Shown piece by piece: positions 51,838-60,713 of a stretch of 64,000 nucleotides of DNA (the stretch's first letter is position 1; every line of letters begins with the position of its first letter). The position numbers and the translations under genes are program-made. The stretch spans positions 1 to 64,000 of the forward strand of contig NZ_JAKWJU010000002.1 of the NCBI RefSeq assembly GCF_022524345.1, read 5' to 3'. The notes below the pieces were generated by a model, which saw nothing but the letters and a program-made list of their open reading frames with translations, was not told where the DNA came from and did not search any database. This stretch comes from Streptomyces marispadix (GTDB lineage Bacteria > Actinomycetota > Actinomycetes > Streptomycetales > Streptomycetaceae).

Positions 51838-53280
51838 TCAGTCCGCGGACACCTCGCTGCGGTCCCCTCCCCACAGCGTGTGGAACGACCCTTCACGGTC
51901 CGTACGCCGGTAGGTGTGCGCACCGAAGAAGTCGCGCTGCGCCTGGGTGAGCGACGCCGGGAGCCGCTCGCTGCGCAGTGCGTCGTAGGAGGCCAGGGCC
52001 GCGGAGAAGCCGGGGACGGGGATGCCGCGCCCGGCCGCGGTGGCCACGACCGAGCGCCAGTCCGCCTGTGCCTCGCCGATCTCCTTGGAGAAGTGGTCGT
52101 CGGCCAGCAGCGTCGGCAGGTCCGGGCGGGCGGCGAACGCGGCGCGGATGCGGTCCAGGAACGCGGCGCGGATGATGCAGCCCGCGCGCCAGATCGCGGC
52201 GACGGCGCCGGGGTCGATGCCCCATCCGTACTCGTCGCTGCCGCTGCGGATCATGTTCCAGCCCTGCGCGTAGGAGGTGATCTTCGAGGCGTAGAGGGCC
52301 TGTTCGACCTGTTCGGCGAAGCGGTCGGCGTCGGCCGGGGCGAGCGGGGAGGCGTCGGGACCGGGCAGATGGGCGCTCGCGGAGCGCAGGTCCGCGTGCC
52401 CGGAGAGGGAGCGGGCGAAGACGGCCTCGGCGATCCCGGAGACGGGCACTCCCAGATCGAGCGCGGTCTGCACGGTCCAGCGTCCGGTGCCCTTCTGCTC
52501 GGCCTGGTCGGCGACGACGTCCACGAAGGGCTTGCCGGTGGCGGCGTCGTCGTGGGAGAGGACTTCGGCGGTGATCTCGATGAGGTAGGAGTCGAGCCGG
52601 CCGGTGTTCCACGCTCGGAAGGTCTCGGCGATGCGGGCGGGGCTGTATCCGGCGACGTCGCGCAGCAGGTGGTAGGCCTCGCCGATGAGCTGCATGTCCG
52701 CGTATTCGATGCCGTTGTGCACCATCTTCACGAAGTGGCCCGCGCCGTCCGGGCCGACGTGCGTGGTGCAGGGCGTGCCGTCCTCGGCCTTGGCGGCGAT
52801 GCTCTCCAGCAGCGGACGCAGCGACTCGTAGGCCTCCGCGGAGCCTCCGGGCATGATGCTCGGTCCGTGCAGGGCGCCTTCCTCTCCGCCTGAGATGCCG
52901 GTGCCGACGAAGTGCAGGCCGCGTTCGCGCAGTGCCTGCTCGCGGCGGCGGGTGTCGGCGTAGTGGGCGTTGCCGCCGTCGATGATGACGTCGCCGGGCT
53001 CCAGCAGTCCGGCGAACTCGTCGATGACGGCGTCGGTCGGGCCGCCCGCCTTGACCATGACGACCAGGCGGCGGGGGCGTTCCAGCGCGGCGACGAACTC
53101 CTCCGCCGTCTCCGCCGCGACGAAGCTGCCCTCGTGGGAGAAGTCGCGCACCAGGTCGCGGGTGCGGGAGACGGTCCGGTTGTGGAGGGCGACGGTGTAG
53201 CCGTTGCGTGCGAAGTTGCGGGCGAGATTGCGGCCCATGACTGCGAGGCCGGTGACGCCGATGTGTGCGCTGGGGCTCAT
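51838..53280 (-). CDS. gnd: 6-phosphogluconate dehydrogenase, decarboxylating
   Basis: A 480-residue 6PGDH that converts 6-phosphogluconate to ribulose-5-phosphate, CO2 and NADPH in the oxidative pentose-phosphate pathway. N-terminal cofactor motif GVTGLAVMGRNLARN, with NRTVSRTRD after strand 2 suggesting NADP; the substrate-binding GTGISGGEEGALHGPSIMPG and catalytic Lys/Asn in GAGHFVKMVHNGIEYADMQL are intact. C-terminal FFGAHTYRRTDREGSFHTLW is the usual tail. Length matches the long, dimeric form. ATG 53280. A Pro-rich small gene lies downstream. Confidence 0.95.
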   Translation of the reverse strand: MSPSAHIGVTGLAVMGRNLARNFARNGYTVALHNRTVSRTRDLVRDFSHEGSFVAAETAEEFVAALERPRRLVVMVKAGGPTDAVIDEFAGLLEPGDVIIDGGNAHYADTRRREQALRERGLHFVGTGISGGEEGALHGPSIMPGGSAEAYESLRPLLESIAAKAEDGTPCTTHVGPDGAGHFVKMVHNGIEYADMQLIGEAYHLLRDVAGYSPARIAETFRAWNTGRLDSYLIEITAEVLSHDDAATGKPFVDVVADQAEQKGTGRWTVQTALDLGVPVSGIAEAVFARSLSGHADLRSASAHLPGPDASPLAPADADRFAEQVEQALYASKITSYAQGWNMIRSGSDEYGWGIDPGAVAAIWRAGCIIRAAFLDRIRAAFAARPDLPTLLADDHFSKEIGEAQADWRSVVATAAGRGIPVPGFSAALASYDALRSERLPASLTQAQRDFFGAHTYRRTDREGSFHTLWGGDRSEVSAD

Positions 53281-53365
53281 CTTCGATGCTCCTGTGAGTA
53301 CGGACGGGACAAGGGCCGGACGGATCTTTGAGGCGTGCGGACGGCCTGCCGGCTGCCGGCCGGAA

Positions 53366-53962
53366 TCAGGCGTCGTCGCTGCGGGGCGGAAGCGGCAGAG
53401 GCAGGGCGGGCAGCCCGTCGAGGCTGGTGCCGACGTGCTCCTTCTTCTCGCAGTATGCGGCGAACGATTCGTCGGTCTCGCGGGCGAAGCGCTTGGTGTG
53501 CACGTCCCGGTCCGACTGCCACTCCATCAAGGGCACGGCGAAGCCGCAGGTGTCGCTGATGCGCTGCGCGCGCACCGTGATGACGGCACGCAGATCCGTA
53601 CGGGAGCGCATGTCCTCCCCGAAGTACGGCAGCAGCTCCGCCCAGCGGGGGTCGTCGCGGAAGACTGGTCTGCCGGTGCCGTGGATGCGCACGATGCGCG
53701 GCGGGCCGCCGAAGGCGCACCACATCAGGGTGACGCGGCCGTTCTCCCGCAGATGGGCGATGGTCTCGGCGCCGCTGCCGCCGAGGTCGAGGTAGGCGAC
53801 GGTGGTCTCGTCGAGGACGGCGAACGATCCCGCCAGGCCCTTCGGGGACACGTTGACGTGTCCGTCGGCCGCGAGCGGCGCGGTCGCGGCGAAGAAGACA
53901 TGCTGCTCCTCGATGAAGGCGCGCAGTCGCTCGTCGATGCGTTCGTAGATCTTGCCCACCAC
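53366..53962 (-). CDS. Pyridoxamine 5'-phosphate oxidase-family protein
   Basis: A 198-residue flavin-binding split-barrel protein. IEEQHVFFAATAPLAADGHV, then NVSPKGLAGSFAVLDE and TVAYLDLGGSGAETIAHLRE match the PPOX-like group of conserved actinobacterial proteins; RVTLMWCAFGGPPRIVRIHG is the central strand pair. Probably binds FMN or F420 and reduces small molecules; the exact substrate is unknown. GTG/ATG start at 53962. It lies 85 bases upstream of gnd. Confidence 0.82.
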   Translation of the reverse strand: MVGKIYERIDERLRAFIEEQHVFFAATAPLAADGHVNVSPKGLAGSFAVLDETTVAYLDLGGSGAETIAHLRENGRVTLMWCAFGGPPRIVRIHGTGRPVFRDDPRWAELLPYFGEDMRSRTDLRAVITVRAQRISDTCGFAVPLMEWQSDRDVHTKRFARETDESFAAYCEKKEHVGTSLDGLPALPLPLPPRSDDA

Positions 53963-54058
53963 GGCATTGTGGGCCTGAAGTGGGGCCGCCGAGCGGGGAT
54001 TTCGCGAAAGCGCGCCATGGGTACGCCCTGCCGCGCATCCGGCGGGGCGTGCGGGCGG

Positions 54059-54859
54059 TCAGCTCAGGGGCGTGCCGTCGACGACGGTCTCGATGCCGTC
54101 GGCGAGGAAGCACAGATGTCCCGCGACGCGTGACGCCTCGTCCAGCGGCTGCTCGTAGCACCACGCCGCGTCCTCGATCGTCGCGCCGGGGGCCCTCAGC
54201 GTCCGGTAGGCGGCCTGGCCCTTGTAGGGGCAGTGGGTGTGGGTGGCGCTGGGCTCCAGCAGTTCGGTGCGTACGTCCTGCGGCGGCAGGTAGAAGCGGT
54301 TGGGCAGCCCGGTCTCGGACAGCAGATAGGCGCGGCGGCTCTCGGCGATGTCCGTGCCCCCGGCCCGTACGACGACGTGGCGGCTGGTGGGCCGCACGTC
54401 GACGCGGTGGTACGGGTCGCGCACGTGTCCGGTGACCTCCTCGTCCTCGTCGAACCAGGCGTCCATGGCCGACCAGTACACGGCGGCGTGGCCCTTCAGC
54501 CACTGCGCGCCGTCGAGCGGTTCGGGGTAGCTCCACACGGCGTTCTCGGCGAAGCGGTCGCCCACGCGCACGCTCCAGTAGCGGGCGTCGCCCTTGAAGG
54601 GGCAGTGGGTGCGGTGGCCGCTCTCCTCCAGCAGGTCCTCACGCAGGTCGGCTCTCGGCACGTAGAGCTGCGGCAGCAGGTTGGACTCGTGCAGCAGCCT
54701 GGCGCGGGCGGAGTCCAGCACGGTCTCACTGCCGAGCAGTGCGCGTACGCGGCGTGGGAAGGGCTGCCACAGCAGGCGGTGCGCCGGGCCGTCGATGGTG
54801 TAGTTGACGGTCTCCGGCGGACGTGACGCGAGGGGGCCGCCGCCGAGCGTGAGGGTCAT
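54059..54859 (-). CDS. Two-domain DUF427 protein
   Basis: A 266-residue protein with two tandem DUF427 domains. The first ends with LLEESGHRTHCPFKGDARYW and AENAVWSYPEP, the second with LLEPSATHTHCPYKGQAAYR and IEDAAWCYEQP; the repeated THCP-KG and W-YP/EQP elements are the family markers. ATG 54859 has GGAGG nine bases upstream. Small beta-rich cytoplasmic protein of unknown function, often near oxidoreductases. It sits between the acyl-CoA dehydrogenase and PPOX genes on the same strand. Confidence 0.88.
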   Translation of the reverse strand: MTLTLGGGPLASRPPETVNYTIDGPAHRLLWQPFPRRVRALLGSETVLDSARARLLHESNLLPQLYVPRADLREDLLEESGHRTHCPFKGDARYWSVRVGDRFAENAVWSYPEPLDGAQWLKGHAAVYWSAMDAWFDEDEEVTGHVRDPYHRVDVRPTSRHVVVRAGGTDIAESRRAYLLSETGLPNRFYLPPQDVRTELLEPSATHTHCPYKGQAAYRTLRAPGATIEDAAWCYEQPLDEASRVAGHLCFLADGIETVVDGTPLS

Positions 54860-54944
54860 GATGTGCGCCTCCGGATCGGGCGTGACGATGCGGTGCGCTT
54901 CCCACTCTCGCACCCCGGCCGTCACGCCGCGTCCGTCGGCGGGC

Positions 54945-56204
54945 TCAGCGGATGGGCATTCCGGAGACCGAGCGTGCGATGACGAGGCGCTGGATCTCGC
55001 TCGTCCCCTCGAAGATCGTGTAGATCGCCGCGTCCCGGTGCATGCGCTCCACGGGGTATTCGCGGGTGAAGCCGTTGCCTCCGAGGATCTGCATGGCCTG
55101 TGCGGTGACGGTCTTGGCCGTCTCCCCCGCGTACAGCTTGGACATCGAGCCCTCCGCGGACTCGAAGGGCTTGCCCGCGGCGGCCATCCACGACGCACGC
55201 CACACCAGCAGCCGGGCCGCGTCGACGCGGGTGCGCATGTCGGCGAGCTGGAAGGCGATGCCCTGGTTGTCGATGATGGGGCGGCCGAACTGGACGCGGG
55301 TCTTGGCGTAGTCGAGGGCGACCTCGTACGCGGCGCGGGCGATGCCCACCGCCTGCGCGCCGACCGCAGGACGGGACGCCTCGAAGGTGGCCATGGCCGC
55401 GTTCTTCACCCTCCCCCAGCCTTCGGCCGGGGGCGCCCCCTCGCCGCCCTGCTTGGCGCGTTCGCGGGCGCGGGCGAGGCGCTCGTCCAGCTTCTCCTTG
55501 CCTCCGAGCAGGCAGTTGCCGGGGATGCGGACGTCCTCGAGTACGACCTCGGCGGTGTGGGAGGCGCGGATGCCGTGCTTCTTGAACTTCTGGCCCTGGG
55601 AGAGGCCGGGGGTGTTCGGCGGCACGATGAAGGAGGCGTGCCCCTTGGAGCCGAGTTCCGGGTCGACGACGGCGACGACGACGTGGATGTTGGCGATGCC
55701 GCCGTTGGTCGCCCAGGTCTTGGTGCCGTTGAGCACCCACTCGTCCTTGGCCTCGTCGTAGACGGCGCGGGTACGCATGGCCGAGACGTCGGAGCCCGCG
55801 TCGGGCTCGGAGGAGCAGAAGGCGGCGACCTGCACGTCGTCGGGGGTGCCGTACATCTGCGGTACCCAGGTGCCGATCTGCTCCTCGGTGCCGTTCGCGA
55901 GTACGCCCACCGCGGCCAGGCCGGTGCCGACGATGGAAAGGGCGATCCCGGCGTCGCCCCAGAAAAGCTCCTCCATCGTCATGGCGATGCCGAGACCGGT
56001 CGGGTCGAAGAACTGCTGCGCGTAGAAATCCAGCGAATACAGACCGATCTTCGCGGCCTCCTGGATGACGGGCCAGGGCGTTTCCTCACGCTCGTCCCAT
56101 TCGGCGGCGGCAGGGCGGATCACGTCGGCCGCGAAACCGTGTATCCACTCACGAATCTCCTTCTGGTCCTCATTGAGATCGAGCGCGAATGCGGAGTCGC
56201 CCAT
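54945..56204 (-). CDS. Acyl-CoA dehydrogenase
   Basis: A 419-residue flavoprotein that introduces the C2-C3 double bond of acyl-CoA. FAD/substrate segments AAFCSSEPDAGSDVSAMRTR and LNGTKTWATNGGIA, then the C-terminal helical domain QILGGNGFTREYPVERMHRD, with catalytic Glu in IFEGTSEIQRLVIAR. ATG 56204 follows GGAAGGACC; an upstream in-frame GTG is less likely. It is divergent from a TetR regulator, with two palindromic boxes in between, so it is probably induced by an acyl-CoA. Confidence 0.93.
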   Translation of the reverse strand: MGDSAFALDLNEDQKEIREWIHGFAADVIRPAAAEWDEREETPWPVIQEAAKIGLYSLDFYAQQFFDPTGLGIAMTMEELFWGDAGIALSIVGTGLAAVGVLANGTEEQIGTWVPQMYGTPDDVQVAAFCSSEPDAGSDVSAMRTRAVYDEAKDEWVLNGTKTWATNGGIANIHVVVAVVDPELGSKGHASFIVPPNTPGLSQGQKFKKHGIRASHTAEVVLEDVRIPGNCLLGGKEKLDERLARARERAKQGGEGAPPAEGWGRVKNAAMATFEASRPAVGAQAVGIARAAYEVALDYAKTRVQFGRPIIDNQGIAFQLADMRTRVDAARLLVWRASWMAAAGKPFESAEGSMSKLYAGETAKTVTAQAMQILGGNGFTREYPVERMHRDAAIYTIFEGTSEIQRLVIARSVSGMPIR

Positions 56205-56227
56205 GACCGGTCCTTCCAGCAGCAGAG

Positions 56228-56265
56228 TTACCAATGGTAATGGTCAGTCTGTTACTGGTCGGTAA
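56228..56265. promoter_or_regulatory. TetR-type operators between the ACD and TetR genes
   Basis: TTACCAATGGTAA (56228-56240) is a perfect palindrome with 6-base arms; a second, weaker copy TTACTGGTCGGTAA lies at 56252-56265. Both fit TTAC...GTAA, with centres about 24.5 bases apart. The palindrome is 24 bases before the acyl-CoA dehydrogenase start. The TetR protein at 56360 is the natural binder. Confidence 0.7.
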
Positions 56266-56359
56266 TGGATGTCAACTCCCGGCCGCGCCCGGCTCTCCGA
56301 CAGTGCCGGGTGTTACGTTTCGCAGGGGTAGCGCGAGTTGAAACGGGTGGGGAGGCGCC

Positions 56360-57007
56360 ATGGAGACCACACAGCCGGCAGAGCAGCGAAGCACCGGAGA
56401 CCAACGACGCCGGGAGCTGCTGGAGGCCGCCGACCGCGTGGTGCTGCGTGACGGCCCGGGCGCCTCGATGAACGCCATAGCCGCGGAGGCCGGGATCACC
56501 AAGCCCATCCTCTACCGCCACTTCGGCGACAAGGAAGGGCTCTACCGCGCGCTCGCCGTACGACATACCGACGCGCTGCTCAGCGCCCTGCGCTCCGCGC
56601 TCGACGCCCCCGCGGAGCGCCGCCAGCGGGTCGAGGCCACGCTGGACACCTACCTCGCCGCGATCGAGGTCCGCCCGCAGGTCTACCGCTTCCTCATGCA
56701 CCCCTCCGAAGGCACCTCCGGCGCCGACCGCGGCTTCGACGCGGGACAGCAAGCCGCTCCCCTGCTGCGCCGCCTCGGCGACGAGCTGGGCAAGGTGATA
56801 GAGGAGCGGCTCGAACTGGGCCCCGAGGGCCAGCAGCGCGCACGGATCTGGGGGCACGGCGTGGTCGGCATGGCCTACGCCGCCGGCGACTGGTGGCTGC
56901 GTGAACGCCCTTGCCCACGTGCGGAGTTGGTCAAGCAGCTCGCCGACCTGCTGTGGGGCGGGCTGGCGCTCGCCGAGGACCGGCCCGGAGCGCCCGGGCG
57001 TCTCTGA
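56360..57007 (+). CDS. TetR-family regulator of fatty-acid type
   Basis: A 215-residue TetR protein. The HTH is SMNAIAAEAGITKPILYRHF, with QRRRELLEAADRVVLRDGPG before it. The ligand domain has AAIEVRPQVYRFLMHPSEGT and a C-terminal LLWGGLALAEDRPG. ATG 56360 follows GGGGAGG. Divergent from the acyl-CoA dehydrogenase, with TTACC-type dyads between. By position it is the repressor of that gene and itself, released by a fatty acyl-CoA. The ligand is inferred. Confidence 0.9.
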   Translation: METTQPAEQRSTGDQRRRELLEAADRVVLRDGPGASMNAIAAEAGITKPILYRHFGDKEGLYRALAVRHTDALLSALRSALDAPAERRQRVEATLDTYLAAIEVRPQVYRFLMHPSEGTSGADRGFDAGQQAAPLLRRLGDELGKVIEERLELGPEGQQRARIWGHGVVGMAYAAGDWWLRERPCPRAELVKQLADLLWGGLALAEDRPGAPGRL

Positions 57008-57242
57008 GACCGCTCCGAGGCCGCGCGGCAGCAACGGCACCGCCGCCGGGGAAGACTTGCGTGACGACGGAACTCGCGTAAGGGAGCACCGGCGCGGCAC
57101 GCCTACATAGGATCAGCGCGCGTCCCGGGACAGGCCGGGCGCGGCGCACGAGGCGCAACTCCCCTGTGGGTGAGGCGGTTCGGGCACGACGGCGGACCTC
57201 GATAGGCTGCACCCGGACCGAGGGGCAAGGAGGACCAGGACG

Positions 57243-58481
57243 ATGGCAGGCAACCAGGAGCCGCTGTCTCCGCGGGCCAGGCTGGCCGTTACGGCGGGCA
57301 GGGCCGCGGCGGCGGTATCGCGGGCGGCGGGTCGCGGCAGCGGATCGGTGATCGGGGGCAAGGTCGCCCTCAGACTCGACCCGGACCTGCTGGCTCAGCT
57401 GGCCAACCACCTCGACGTGGTCCTGGTGTCCGCGACGAACGGCAAGACCACCACCACCCGTCTCATCGCCGAGGCGCTGCGCGCCAACGGCGGCGTGGTC
57501 TCCAACGCGCTGGGCGCGAACATGCCCGCCGGTATCACCTCGGCGCTCGCCGGTGGATCGGACGCCCGGTACGGCGTGATCGAGGTGGACGAGAAGTACC
57601 TCGACACCGTCGCCCGCGATGTGACCCCGAAGGCCATCGCCCTGCTGAACCTCTCGCGCGACCAGCTCGACCGCGCCGCCGAGACGCGCATGCTCGCCGA
57701 GCGCTGGCGAGAGGCCCTCTCCGGTACGAAGGCCGTGGTCATCGCCAACGCCGACGACCCCCTCGTCGTATGGGCGGCCTCGTCCGCTCCGAACGTGGTG
57801 TGGGTGGCCGCGGGCCAGGAGTGGAAGGACGACGCGTGGTCGTGCCCCGCGTGCGGCGGCGTGATGCAGCGGCCCGGCGACGACTGGTTCTGCGGCGAGT
57901 GCGGCTTCCGGCGTCCCGTGCCGAGCTGGGCGCTCTCCGGCGACGAGGTATTGGACCCGCACGGCTCGGCGTGGCCGATCAAGCTGCAACTGCCGGGCCG
58001 CGCCAACAAGGCCAACGCCACGACCTCCGCGGCGGTGGCGGCCGCGTTCGGTGTGCCGCCGCAGACGGCCCTGGAGCGGATGCACTCGGTGACCGCCGTC
58101 GCCGGCCGATACGACGTGGTCGGCTACCGCGGCCGTGAGGTGCGTCTGCTGCTGGCGAAGAACCCGGCGGGATGGCTGGAGACGTTCTCGCTCATCGACG
58201 CGCCGCCCGCCCCGGTGATCCTCTCCGTCAACGCCCGCAGCGCGGACGGCACCGACACCTCGTGGCTCTGGGACGTGGACTACTCGCGTCTGGCGGGGCA
58301 CCCGATCTGCGTGATCGGCGACCGCAAGCTGGATCTGGCCGTACGGCTGGAGGTCGCCGGCGTCGACTTCCAGGTCTGCGAGAGCGCGGCCGAGGCGGTC
58401 ACCGCGTGCCCGCCCGGACGCATCGAGGCGATCGCGAACTACACGGCCTTCCAGGATCTGCGCCGCGTCGTCGGCAACTGA
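57243..58481 (+). CDS. murT: Lipid II isoglutaminyl synthase, MurT subunit
   Basis: A 412-residue Mur-ligase homologue that activates the alpha-carboxyl of D-Glu in lipid II for amidation. ATP loop SATNGKTTTT (63-72), a Cys4 zinc ribbon in the middle (SCPACGGVMQR ... WFCGECGF), and the MurT-specific C-terminal domain with SVNARSADGTDTSWLWDVDY, whose Asp is needed for activity. ATG 57243 follows AGGAGGACC (RBS AGGAGG). 31 bases separate it from gatD; together they form the amidating complex at the membrane. Confidence 0.95.
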   Translation: MAGNQEPLSPRARLAVTAGRAAAAVSRAAGRGSGSVIGGKVALRLDPDLLAQLANHLDVVLVSATNGKTTTTRLIAEALRANGGVVSNALGANMPAGITSALAGGSDARYGVIEVDEKYLDTVARDVTPKAIALLNLSRDQLDRAAETRMLAERWREALSGTKAVVIANADDPLVVWAASSAPNVVWVAAGQEWKDDAWSCPACGGVMQRPGDDWFCGECGFRRPVPSWALSGDEVLDPHGSAWPIKLQLPGRANKANATTSAAVAAAFGVPPQTALERMHSVTAVAGRYDVVGYRGREVRLLLAKNPAGWLETFSLIDAPPAPVILSVNARSADGTDTSWLWDVDYSRLAGHPICVIGDRKLDLAVRLEVAGVDFQVCESAAEAVTACPPGRIEAIANYTAFQDLRRVVGN

Positions 58482-58512
58482 ACCCAGCGACCCGCTCAAG
58501 GAGTTGGCGAGA

Positions 58513-59241
58513 ATGAGTGACACGAGCCTGCGGGTGGTGTGGGTCTACCCCGACCTGCTGAGCACCTACGGCGACCAGGGCAACGCACTGGTGGTGGAGC
58601 GCCGCGCGCAGCAGCGCGGGCTGGCGGTGCAGCGCACCGACATCCGCTCCGACCAGCAGGTGCCCACGTCCGCGGACATCTACCTCATCGGCGGCGGCGA
58701 GGACCGGCCGCAGCGGCTCGCCGCGGAGCGGCTGCTGCGTGACGGCGGGCTCAGGCGGGCCGTCGACAACGGCGCGATCATCTTCTCGGTGTGCGCCGGC
58801 TATCAGATCCTGGGACGGGAGTTCGTCAACGACCTCGGTGAGACCCAGCAGGGCCTGGGCCTGCTGGACGTCGTCAGCACCCGCGGCGAGGCCGAGCGCT
58901 GCGTCGGGGACGTACTGGCCGACATCGACCCGGACTTGGGCCTGCCGGAGCTGACGGGCTTCGAGAACCACCAGGGCGTCACCCGGGTCGGGCCGGGCGC
59001 CCGGCCGCTTGCGCGAGTGCGGCTGGGCAAGGGCAACGGCACCGGCGACGGCACCGAAGGAGCGTGGAACGACACGGTCTTCGGTACGTACATGCACGGC
59101 CCGGTGCTGGCACGCAACCCGCAGATCGCTGACCACCTCATCAAGCTGGCGCTGGATGTGAACGCGCTGCCGCCGGTGAACGACCAGTGGTACGAGGCGC
59201 TGCGCAGGGAGCGGATCGCGGCGGCGCTCCAGCCCGCCTGA
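58513..59241 (+). CDS. gatD: Lipid II isoglutaminyl synthase, GatD subunit
   Basis: A 242-residue class I glutamine amidotransferase supplying ammonia to MurT. Catalytic Cys94 in FSVCAGYQIL and His195 in TYMHGPVLA; GGGEDRPQRLAAERL precedes the Cys. ATG 58513 is preferred over TTG 58504 because AAGGAG lies nine bases before the ATG and touches the TTG. Co-transcribed with murT. The amidation of peptidoglycan precursors is needed for efficient cross-linking. Confidence 0.95.
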   Translation: MSDTSLRVVWVYPDLLSTYGDQGNALVVERRAQQRGLAVQRTDIRSDQQVPTSADIYLIGGGEDRPQRLAAERLLRDGGLRRAVDNGAIIFSVCAGYQILGREFVNDLGETQQGLGLLDVVSTRGEAERCVGDVLADIDPDLGLPELTGFENHQGVTRVGPGARPLARVRLGKGNGTGDGTEGAWNDTVFGTYMHGPVLARNPQIADHLIKLALDVNALPPVNDQWYEALRRERIAAALQPA

Positions 59242-59404
59242 CCCCCGGCACACTCGGCACTCGGCACACTCCGCAGGCTCAGCACGTCTCGCCTCTCCCC
59301 CGCCCCGGCCGGTACACGCGCCGGGGGCGGGGGTCCCGGACCGCGCCACGGGGCGGGGGAATACGCTTGTCGGGCAGAACGCCCCAAGTCAGGAGAGAGC
59401 GCGG

Positions 59405-60355
59405 ATGGATCACGGCGGGCACGGCATGACGATGGATCTGCCGCCGTTCACTCTCGGCCGCGGTCTTCAGTTCACCGGCGAGCCCTTCTTCCTGACGGGG
59501 TGCCTGCTGGCGCTGGTGCTGTACGCCGCCGCCGTGGTGCGGCTGCAGCGGCGGGGCGACGCGTGGCCCGTGCCCCGTACCGTCGCGTGGACGCTGGGCG
59601 TGCTCAGCGTCGCGGTGACGATGTGCACGGCTCTGAACGAGTACGGGATGGTGCTCTTCAGCGTCCACATGGTGCAGCACATGATCATCAGCATGCTCTC
59701 GCCGATCCTGCTGCTGCTCGGGGCGCCCGTGACGCTGACGCTCCGGGCGCTGCCGTCCGCGGGACGCGGCCGGAAGGGCCCGCGGGAGCTGCTGGTGGCC
59801 CTGCTGCACAGCCGGGTGCTGAGGGTCTTCACCCATCCCGGCTTCACGATCCCGCTGTTCATCGCCAGTCTCTACGCGCTGTACTTCACGCCCGTATTCG
59901 ACTTGCTGATGCGCTCGACGACGGGGCACCTGGCGATGATGGTGCACTTCCTGCTGGTGGGCCTGGTCTTCTTCTGGCCGATCATGGGCGTCGACCCCGG
60001 GCCGCACCGGCCCGGCTATCTGCTGCGGATGCTGGAGCTGTTCGCGGGGATGCCCTTCCACGCCTTCTTCGGGATCGCGCTGATGATGGCGTCGGAGCCG
60101 ATGATCGCCACTTACGCGTCTCCCCCTGCGTCCCTCGGTGTGACGGCGCTGTCCGACCAGACGGCCGCCGGCGGCATCGCCTGGGCGTTCAGCGAGATCC
60201 CCTCGGTGCTGGTGCTGCTCGCGCTGGTCTTCCAGTGGCACAGGTCGGAGGAGCGCGAGGCACGGCGCAGGGACCGCATGGCCGACCGGGACGGCGACAA
60301 GGAGCTCGCCGCGTACAACGCCTACCTGGCGTCGCTGCAAGCACGCGGGCAGTGA
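59405..60355 (+). CDS. CtaG-like cytochrome c oxidase assembly membrane protein
   Basis: A 316-residue polytopic membrane protein of the Caa3_CtaG family. Seven or eight hydrophobic helices, with HMVQHMIISMLSPILLLLGA and HLAMMVHFLLVGLVFFWPIM carrying the conserved His residues, and MPFHAFFGIALMMASEPMIA. The short His-rich start MDHGGHGM may bind copper. The C-terminal tail (EREARRRDRMADRDGDKELA) is charged and cytoplasmic. ATG 59405 follows AGGAGAG. Thought to help copper insertion into the oxidase; no oxidase genes are adjacent. Confidence 0.85.
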   Translation: MDHGGHGMTMDLPPFTLGRGLQFTGEPFFLTGCLLALVLYAAAVVRLQRRGDAWPVPRTVAWTLGVLSVAVTMCTALNEYGMVLFSVHMVQHMIISMLSPILLLLGAPVTLTLRALPSAGRGRKGPRELLVALLHSRVLRVFTHPGFTIPLFIASLYALYFTPVFDLLMRSTTGHLAMMVHFLLVGLVFFWPIMGVDPGPHRPGYLLRMLELFAGMPFHAFFGIALMMASEPMIATYASPPASLGVTALSDQTAAGGIAWAFSEIPSVLVLLALVFQWHRSEEREARRRDRMADRDGDKELAAYNAYLASLQARGQ

Positions 60356-60465
60356 CCTCCCGGCCGTAGCGCAGTCGACCGCGGCCGAGCGACCATGGAG
60401 GCCGGGCCCGGTCCTTTTTGTACGGGAATCCCCGCCGCGGCCGGGCGCGGGAGGAGGGTGCCGAG

Positions 60466-60624
60466 ATGCCTGGCTCTGTGAAGACCCTGACCGCGGTCAC
60501 GGTGACGGCGCTGATCGTCGTGACCGCCTACACGGTGACGATGGGCAGCAGCGGATGGCTCTGGTTCGCGTGGGTCGTCCTGGTTATGGCCACTGCGGGA
60601 GCCGTCACCACCCGGCGGAACTGA
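60466..60624 (+). CDS. Small two-helix membrane protein
   Basis: A 52-residue protein with two hydrophobic helices (TLTAVTVTALIVVTAYTVTM and GWLWFAWVVLVMATAGAVTT) and a basic end. ATG 60466 follows GGGAGGAGGGTG. No known family recognised. It sits between the CtaG-like and acyltransferase genes on the same strand and is probably part of their unit. Confidence 0.75.
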   Translation: MPGSVKTLTAVTVTALIVVTAYTVTMGSSGWLWFAWVVLVMATAGAVTTRRN

Positions 60625-60713
60625 GGCGGTCTCCGGTGGGCCCCCTCCCCCGGCCGCACGGGAGGGGGCTACTCTGCGATCTCACCGAACGCATGGGGGA
60701 AGGCCGTAATCGC

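Noticed and set aside
54804-56240. A 478-codon plus-strand frame opposite the acyl-CoA dehydrogenase
   Set aside because: Antisense shadow; Gly/Val/Asp-rich without motifs.
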